In this document: positions 6,121 through 10,003 of the stretch, piece after piece
Layout of the letters: every line of letters begins with the position of its first letter
How positions within the stretch are numbered: the first letter of the stretch is position 1
Assembly: GCA_023392395.1 (NCBI GenBank)
Contig: JAEVZE010000453.1
Span: forward strand, 1-10,003
Length of the DNA stretch: 10,003 nucleotides
Origin: Bacillota bacterium
GTDB taxonomy: Bacteria; Bacillota; Clostridia; Christensenellales; Aristaeellaceae
Direction of reading: 5' to 3'
Translations under genes and position numbers: made by a program
The notes under the pieces: generated by a model
What the model saw: only the letters and a program-made list of their open reading frames with translations
The model's database searches: none
What the model was told of the DNA's origin: nothing

Positions 6121-6300
6121 TCCATCAAATCCGCCGAGGCGTCTTTGATGGAGGCGAGAGTCCTGTGAAACCAAAGCCTCACGGCCGGACTCGCGCGCAA
6201 AGAGGAATGCAGCCTGCGCCCTCCGGTTGCCGTCAATCAATAGGGGGCAGCGGCCCCCGGGCCCCCAATAAGCGGCGGCGCACGATGCTTAAGGTTTGAA
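6121..6300 (-). repeat. Structured repeat family C, copy C2 (inverted relative to C1)
   Basis: This copy starts 3 nt after the fucU stop and fills over half of the gap to the next gene. On the minus strand it reads: GC-rich block with GGGGGC/GCCCCC hairpin (6269-6243), the conserved GGCAACCGGAGGGCG (6231-6217), P2 (6196-6154) and P3 (6151-6122). P2 has a 10-bp outer stem with one mismatch, a GGCC linker, a 7-bp inner stem with two G.U pairs and a 1-nt A bulge. It has the same total length (43 nt) and layout as P2 of C1 despite different stem sequences. P3 pairs CCATCAAA with TTTGATGG. The boundary near 6300 is approximate. Confidence 0.8.
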
Positions 6301-6338
6301 TGCGTCGTCGGAGATCAACGCTACCGGAGGAATGTGAA

Positions 6339-6446
6339 TTGCACAGACCGTCAGACGGGGCCGTAGCGCACCCAATCGCGATGCGTGAAGCGCCCCGCGC
6401 GGGGTATATATCTCTGGGTGCCGAACGGGCGGTGGCCGTATGGTGA
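6339..6446 (+). CDS. Possible 35-residue upstream ORF coupled to the hydrolase gene
   Basis: A perfect GGAGG (6326-6330) has no good ATG behind it (ATG 6332 is followed at once by TGA), but a TTG lies 8 nt downstream. It opens a frame of 35 codons ending in TGA at 6444-6446, which overlaps the ATG of the hydrolase gene at 6440. The hydrolase itself has only a weak ribosome site (GGTGG region), so translation could be passed on from this frame. The peptide has no recognisable domain. It may be a chance frame; the rest of 6301-6439 shows only a small CCCC/GGGG hairpin (about 6393-6404) and a TATATA box (6405-6410) without a good -35. Confidence 0.25.
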   Translation: MHRPSDGAVAHPIAMREAPRAGYISLGAERAVAVW

Positions 6447-7261
6447 TCCGCTATCAGGGCACCGGCGCTTACGAGGGCATCCCGGCGCTGTTCTGCCCCT
6501 GCAATACCTGCCGCGAGGCGCGTTCTACGGGCGGGCAGGAAATCCGCAGCCGCTCCGGCGCGCTGGTAGACGGCGTGGTCAAACTGGACTTCCCGCCCGA
6601 CGCCTACTGGCAGATGCTGAGGGATGGCTTGGACTATGCGGCGCTCATCGGCGTATTGATCACCCACACCCACACCGACCATTACGCCGTGTGGGACCTG
6701 ATGCCAAGGCTCCCCCACTACGCCAGCCTGGACGGCGCGCCCCCGCTGCCCATCGTCGGAAACGAAAAGTGCGGGGAACTGCTCGCTTCCGAGCTCGTCA
6801 AAAAACATGAGCCGGAAGGCGGCGGGCGACTCTTCTTCCGCCGCGCGGTGCCCTTCGAACCGCTGAGCTTGGGCGATTACACCATCACCGCGGTGCGTGC
6901 CAACCACAAGCCCAGCGAGGAGGCACTCAACTACGTGGTGGAGCGGGATGGAAAGAAACTGCTCTATGCCCACGACACCGGCGAATTCCTGCCCGAGACG
7001 CTGGAGTTTTTGTCCGGGATGGCGCTTGACTTCGTGTCGATGGACTGCACCAGCGGATTAAGCGACACCGGCGACCACCACATGGGCCTTCCCAACTGCC
7101 GCCGCATGCAGGGTAGGCTCGTGCAATTGGACGCGGCCCGGCCGGACGCGTTCTTCGCGCTCAGCCACGTCTCCCACAACAGCCATGTCAGCCACGCGCA
7201 GCTCATGAAGGCTGCCGAAGGCTTTCTCGTAGCCCACGACGGCATGGAAATCCAATTTTAA
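6440..7261 (+). CDS. Metallo-beta-lactamase-fold hydrolase, PhnP-like
   Basis: This 273-residue protein is a metal-dependent hydrolase of the PhnP-like branch of the metallo-beta-lactamase fold (relatives include cyclic phosphodiesterases). It begins with the branch-typical GTGAYEGIPALFCPCNTC; Cys19, Cys21 and Cys24 could bind a structural zinc. The catalytic HTHTDH (His76, His78, Asp80, His81) follows LIT. Later ligands are probably His156 (RANHKP), Asp179 (YAHDTG) and a C-terminal His. The C-terminus has an unusual SHVSHNSHVSH with His243, 246, 249 and 252 at three-residue spacing. The start at ATG 6440 places the GTG motif at residues 7-9, as in relatives. No phosphonate genes are nearby, so the true substrate is unknown. 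DUF1858 follows after 18 nt, probably in one operon. Confidence 0.85.
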   Translation: MVIRYQGTGAYEGIPALFCPCNTCREARSTGGQEIRSRSGALVDGVVKLDFPPDAYWQMLRDGLDYAALIGVLITHTHTDHYAVWDLMPRLPHYASLDGAPPLPIVGNEKCGELLASELVKKHEPEGGGRLFFRRAVPFEPLSLGDYTITAVRANHKPSEEALNYVVERDGKKLLYAHDTGEFLPETLEFLSGMALDFVSMDCTSGLSDTGDHHMGLPNCRRMQGRLVQLDAARPDAFFALSHVSHNSHVSHAQLMKAAEGFLVAHDGMEIQF

Positions 7262-7279
7262 CCCACAGGAGGAATCCCC

Positions 7280-7483
7280 ATGATTACCAAGCAGATGTCC
7301 ATCGGCGAAGTGCTTCGCCTCGACCGCAACACCGCCCCGATCTTCATGCAGTACGGCATGCACTGCCTGGGCTGCCCCCACGCCACCGCCGAGAGCATTG
7401 AGCAGGCCGGCATGGTGCACGGCGTGGACGTCGACCAGCTGGTCACCGATCTGAACGCGTTCCTGGATCAGAAAGCGAAATAA
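7280..7483 (+). CDS. DUF1858 redox-disulfide protein
   Basis: This 67-residue protein is a full-length stand-alone DUF1858 domain (the family annotated as hybrid-cluster-protein-associated redox disulfide domain). The signature is MHCLGCPHATAESIEQA, with Cys29 and Cys32 forming a CxxC pair beside His28. The rest is a compact helical pattern (SIGEVLRL, APIFMQYGM, VDQLVTDLNAFLDQ). Members are common in anaerobes; a role in redox chemistry or metal-cofactor handling is inferred from the CxxC and is not proven. GGAGG lies 7 nt before the ATG. It is the last gene of a two-gene unit with the hydrolase and ends 5 nt before a strong hairpin. Confidence 0.93.
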   Translation: MITKQMSIGEVLRLDRNTAPIFMQYGMHCLGCPHATAESIEQAGMVHGVDVDQLVTDLNAFLDQKAK

Positions 7484-7488
7484 CCGAT

Positions 7489-7525
7489 GCTTCCCCGCCC
7501 CCGCTTTTTACGGGGGCGGGGAAGC
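7489..7525 (+). terminator. 15-bp GC hairpin ending the hydrolase-DUF1858 operon
   Basis: GCTTCCCCGCCCCCG (7489-7503) pairs perfectly with CGGGGGCGGGGAAGC (7511-7525) around the loop CTTTTTA. It starts 5 nt after the DUF1858 stop. There is no T-run downstream, but position and stability make termination or 3'-end protection likely. Confidence 0.7.
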
Positions 7526-7596
7526 AATGCGCTGAAAACCCAAAGGGGCTCGGCAAAGGCTTTGTCAACAGCCGCTTTCAAGCGCATACGATCAAG

Positions 7597-7705
7597 TTAT
7601 CCACAGCCCGGCCCGCGCCGGGCTTCGACAAAAGGGCCGAATTTGCGCGATTTCCGCCGAGTTATCCACAGTTTCTTCGTCGAACGCTGTGGAAAATGTG
7701 GAAAA
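7597..7705. promoter_or_regulatory. Cluster of four DnaA-box matches
   Basis: Two perfect consensus boxes TTATCCACA lie on the plus strand (7597-7605 and 7662-7670). Two TTTTCCACA boxes lie on the minus strand as abutting 9-mers (7688-7696 and 7697-7705). All fit TTWTNCACA. A GC hairpin, GCCCGGC/GCCGGGC (7606-7623), directly follows the first box. The last box ends 29 nt before the rubrerythrin-like start codon. No AT-rich unwinding region and no dnaA, dnaN or rpmH gene is present, so a regulatory or DnaA-titrating cluster is more likely than an origin. Confidence 0.7.
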
Positions 7706-7734
7706 ACCGCGCGCGATACGAGGGGGGTTGCCCG

Positions 7735-8226
7735 ATGGAGAGCCATGCATTCAGCGATCTGGAAGGGCTGCGCATTGCGGTGGAAATGGAGCGGCGCGGC
7801 GTCGAATTCTACCACCGCGCGGCCCGGCTGACCAAGTCCGAGAGCATCGTGGCGATGTTGGAAGAACTGGCGGCCGAGGAAGAAGGCCATCAGCGCGATT
7901 TTTCAAAGCTGATGGAGGACCAGTGCGCGGGCCGCTACGCGGAGGCTGCCGTATGCTACGCGGGTGAGACGAGCGCCTACCTGTCGGCAATCGCGGCGGA
8001 CATCGTGTTTCCGGGGGGCCTGATGGAAGTGGGTCGGCGGGGCGGCTTTGACAGCCTGCCCGCCATCCTAACCACCGCCATTGATTCCGAGAAGAACTCG
8101 ATCCTGTTCTATTCCGAATTGCGCGACCTGACGGGGGACGAGGGCGCGAAGAGCGCGTTCGGTTCGGTCATCGCGCAGGAAAAGGTGCACCTGGCCCGGC
8201 TGCAGCAGCAGCTGATCGCGTGCTGA
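7735..8226 (+). CDS. Rubrerythrin-like diiron (ferritin-like) protein
   Basis: This 163-residue protein has two helix-pair halves with the six expected iron ligands: Glu19 (in MERRGVEFY), Glu49 and His52 (ExxH in EEEGHQ), Glu119 (SEKNSILFY), Glu149 and His152 (ExxH in QEKVH). This is the erythrin layout of rubrerythrin-type proteins, which in anaerobes commonly reduce peroxide. There is no C-terminal rubredoxin domain, so an electron donor would have to be separate. The start at 7735 follows a G-rich ribosome site (AGGGGGG, 7 nt away). An in-frame ATG at 7696 lies inside the DnaA boxes with no ribosome site. The gene is 13 nt upstream of the phosphohexomutase gene, likely co-transcribed. Confidence 0.9.
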   Translation: MESHAFSDLEGLRIAVEMERRGVEFYHRAARLTKSESIVAMLEELAAEEEGHQRDFSKLMEDQCAGRYAEAAVCYAGETSAYLSAIAADIVFPGGLMEVGRRGGFDSLPAILTTAIDSEKNSILFYSELRDLTGDEGAKSAFGSVIAQEKVHLARLQQQLIAC

Positions 8227-8239
8227 AGGAGGGAAGCCG

Positions 8240-9952
8240 ATGGATTACATGGCTGAATACCGGCGCTGGCTGGGCTTTGTGAGCCCGGACGAGCGCGCGG
8301 AGCTAACGGCGATCGCCGGTGATCCCAAGGAGATCGAAGACCGCTTTTACACGCAGCTGTCCTTTGGCACCGCGGGCATGCGCGGCGTGCTGGGCGCTGG
8401 GCTCAACCGCATGAACGGCTGGAACGTGCGCCGGGCGACCCGCGCGCTGGCCAAGGTCATCCTGTCCACGCCAGGCGGCGCCGAGCGCGGCGTGGCCATC
8501 GCCTACGACTCCCGGAGGTTCTCGCCGGAATTCGCGCTGGAAACGGCGCTGGTGCTGGCGGCCTCGGGCGTCAAGGCGATGCTGTTTGACGCCCTCCGGC
8601 CGGTGCCGGTATTGTCGTTTGCGGTCCGGCATCTTCACGCCATCGCGGGCGTGGTGATTACCGCCAGCCATAACCCGCCCGCCTACAACGGCTACAAGGT
8701 CTATTGGGAGGACGGCGGCCAGATCGCGCCCGAGCGCGCCGAGGTCATTCAGGAACTGATCGGCCAGACGGACTTCGCCGAGTGCCCGCCGATGGACGAG
8801 GCCGAAGCCCGCGAAAAGGGCCTGTTGGTCACGATCCCCTCCTCGCTGGACGACGACTACATCAAAATGGTCAAAGGCCTGTGCGTCAATCCCGAATTGG
8901 CCCGGGAGATGGGACCGACGCTTAAAATCGTCTACACGCCGCTGCATGGCTCCGGCAACGTGCCGGTCCGGCGGATGCTGCGCGAGCTGGGATTCTCCCA
9001 GGTGTTCGTGGTGCCCGAGCAGGAAATGCCGGACCCGGCCTTCTCCACCGTCGCCCAGCCCAACCCGGAGGACCCCGCCGCCTTCACGCTGGCGCTGAAA
9101 TTGCGCGAGCAGCTGAACGCCGACGCGGTGTTCGGTACCGATCCGGACTGCGACCGCGTGGGCATCGCGGTGCTGGACGAGGCAGGCAAAGTGCACATTC
9201 TGTCGGGCAACCAGATCGGCTGTCTGCTGCTGGACTACGTATTGTCCCAGAAGGCAGAGCGGGGCGAGCTGCCGAAGAACGCCGCGACCGTGCAGTCCTT
9301 CGTATCCACGGAGATGACCCGGGCCATTGCTGTCGCCTACGGAGCCAAGGTATTCGACGTGCCCACGGGCTTTAAGTACATCGCCGAGAAGATCCAGTGG
9401 TTTGAGGATACCGCCGCGCACACCTTCCTGTTCGGCTTTGAGGAGAGCTTCGGCTACCTGTCGGGCACCCAGGTGCGCGACAAGGACGGCGTCAACGCCT
9501 GCATGCTGATCGCCGAAACCGCCGCCTTCTACAAGAAGCGGGGTATGACGCTGTACGACGCGCTGATGAATCTTTACAAGAAGTATGGCTGGTATCTGGA
9601 GAAGACCATGTCCCACACGCTGACCGGCAAGGACGGGCAGGCGAAGATCGCGGAGATCATGCGCTCGCTGCGCGAGAATCCCCCCACGGAGGTCGCTGGC
9701 CTCAAGGTGCTGGCAGTCCGGGATTACCTGAACGGGACCCGCACCGCGAACGGCACAGCCGAACACATCGACTTCCCCACCAGCAACGCCCTGTACTACG
9801 AACTGGAGGGCAGCGCCTGGACCGCCATCCGCCCCTCCGGCACCGAGCCCAAGGTCAAGCTGTACGTGGGCATCCGCGAAGAGACCGAGCCCGCCGCCCG
9901 CACGCTCCTCGACTGCTGCGCCAAGGCCGCGCTCAGCCTGATGGAGCGGTAG
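8240..9952 (+). CDS. pgcA: Alpha-phosphoglucomutase / phosphomannomutase (PgcA type)
   Basis: This 570-residue enzyme of the alpha-D-phosphohexomutase superfamily interconverts hexose 6- and 1-phosphates in the cytoplasm, feeding UDP-glucose and cell-surface sugar synthesis. All four signature loops are present: the phosphoserine loop TASHNPPAYNGYK (catalytic Ser143), the metal loop DPDCDRVG (301-308), the sugar-binding GFEESFGYL (399-407), and the phosphate-binding RPSGTEPKVKLYV (from 531). N-terminal FGTAGMRG and the overall length match Bacillus PgcA and related two-substrate enzymes rather than the shorter ManB/GlmM group. GGAGG lies 7 nt before the ATG; a second in-frame ATG three codons on is less well placed. 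Glucose versus mannose preference cannot be settled from the motifs. Confidence 0.96.
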   Translation: MDYMAEYRRWLGFVSPDERAELTAIAGDPKEIEDRFYTQLSFGTAGMRGVLGAGLNRMNGWNVRRATRALAKVILSTPGGAERGVAIAYDSRRFSPEFALETALVLAASGVKAMLFDALRPVPVLSFAVRHLHAIAGVVITASHNPPAYNGYKVYWEDGGQIAPERAEVIQELIGQTDFAECPPMDEAEAREKGLLVTIPSSLDDDYIKMVKGLCVNPELAREMGPTLKIVYTPLHGSGNVPVRRMLRELGFSQVFVVPEQEMPDPAFSTVAQPNPEDPAAFTLALKLREQLNADAVFGTDPDCDRVGIAVLDEAGKVHILSGNQIGCLLLDYVLSQKAERGELPKNAATVQSFVSTEMTRAIAVAYGAKVFDVPTGFKYIAEKIQWFEDTAAHTFLFGFEESFGYLSGTQVRDKDGVNACMLIAETAAFYKKRGMTLYDALMNLYKKYGWYLEKTMSHTLTGKDGQAKIAEIMRSLRENPPTEVAGLKVLAVRDYLNGTRTANGTAEHIDFPTSNALYYELEGSAWTAIRPSGTEPKVKLYVGIREETEPAARTLLDCCAKAALSLMER

Positions 9953-9972
9953 AAGGACGGAGGAAGAAACGC

Positions 9973-10003
9973 GGGGGGGGGGGGGGGCGGCGCCCCCCCC
10001 CCC
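9973..10003. repeat. G15/C11 homopolymer palindrome at the window end
   Basis: Fifteen G residues (9973-9987), CGGCG, then at least eleven C residues up to the last base. It could fold into a very stable GC hairpin 20 nt after the phosphohexomutase stop. It also resembles the GGGGGC...GCCCCC blocks at 5358-5376 and 6243-6269. The exact run lengths are suspect because such tracts are prone to sequencing and assembly error. Confidence 0.6.

Noticed and set aside
7696..7734. Upstream in-frame ATG for the rubrerythrin-like protein
   Set aside because: It is inside the DnaA boxes with no ribosome site; ATG 7735 has a G-rich site at good spacing and gives the normal family N-terminus.
7484..7734. 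Chromosomal replication origin
   Set aside because: Four DnaA boxes are present, but there is no AT-rich unwinding region and no dnaA, dnaN, rpmH or gidA neighbour. Kept only as a DnaA-box cluster.
8303..9766. 487-codon minus-strand frame opposite the phosphohexomutase gene
   Set aside because: It is a shadow frame of a high-GC gene; the plus strand encodes a complete enzyme with all signature motifs.

Overview
The window is GC-rich DNA whose gene content points to a spore-forming Firmicute of the class Clostridia. The main clues are a YtfI/YtfJ (GerW) sporulation pair, a DUF4309 secreted protein, a DUF1858 redox-disulfide protein, a rubrerythrin-like diiron protein, Gram-positive style ribosome sites (GGAGG, 7-10 nt from the start) and promoters with TATAAT boxes. 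No phage, insertion sequence, CRISPR array, tRNA or rRNA was seen.

Layout, left to right. (1) The 3' end of an unrecognised gene runs off the left edge and converges on a minus-strand DUF4309 secreted protein; a 15-bp perfect hairpin lies between the two stops. (2) A large membrane-anchored nucleotide-sugar 4,6-dehydratase has a near-consensus promoter. (3) An exonuclease III gene (xth) sits between two inverted copies of a four-hairpin repeat, here named element A (minus) and element B (plus). (4) A ytfI-like gene overlaps ytfJ and starts just after element B. (5) fucU (L-fucose mutarotase), with its own strong promoter, sits tightly between two inverted copies of a second structured repeat, C1 and C2. 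(6) A metallo-beta-lactamase-fold hydrolase and a DUF1858 protein form a short operon ended by a 15-bp GC hairpin. (7) A cluster of four DnaA-box matches precedes a rubrerythrin-like gene followed closely by a phosphoglucomutase/phosphomannomutase gene. The window ends in a G15/C11 tract.

Functionally most genes are housekeeping: surface sugar biosynthesis (dehydratase, and the phosphohexomutase that supplies sugar 1-phosphates), fucose handling, base-excision repair, sporulation and redox/iron chemistry. They do not form one pathway.

The least expected content lies between the genes. Two unrelated repeat families each occur twice, in inverted orientation around a single gene. In both families the two copies differ in sequence but keep the same stems, linker lengths and bulges through paired substitutions. 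That suggests a conserved folded RNA, or a DNA hairpin element, that I cannot assign to a named family. The DnaA-box cluster far from any dnaA/dnaN gene is the second point to check.
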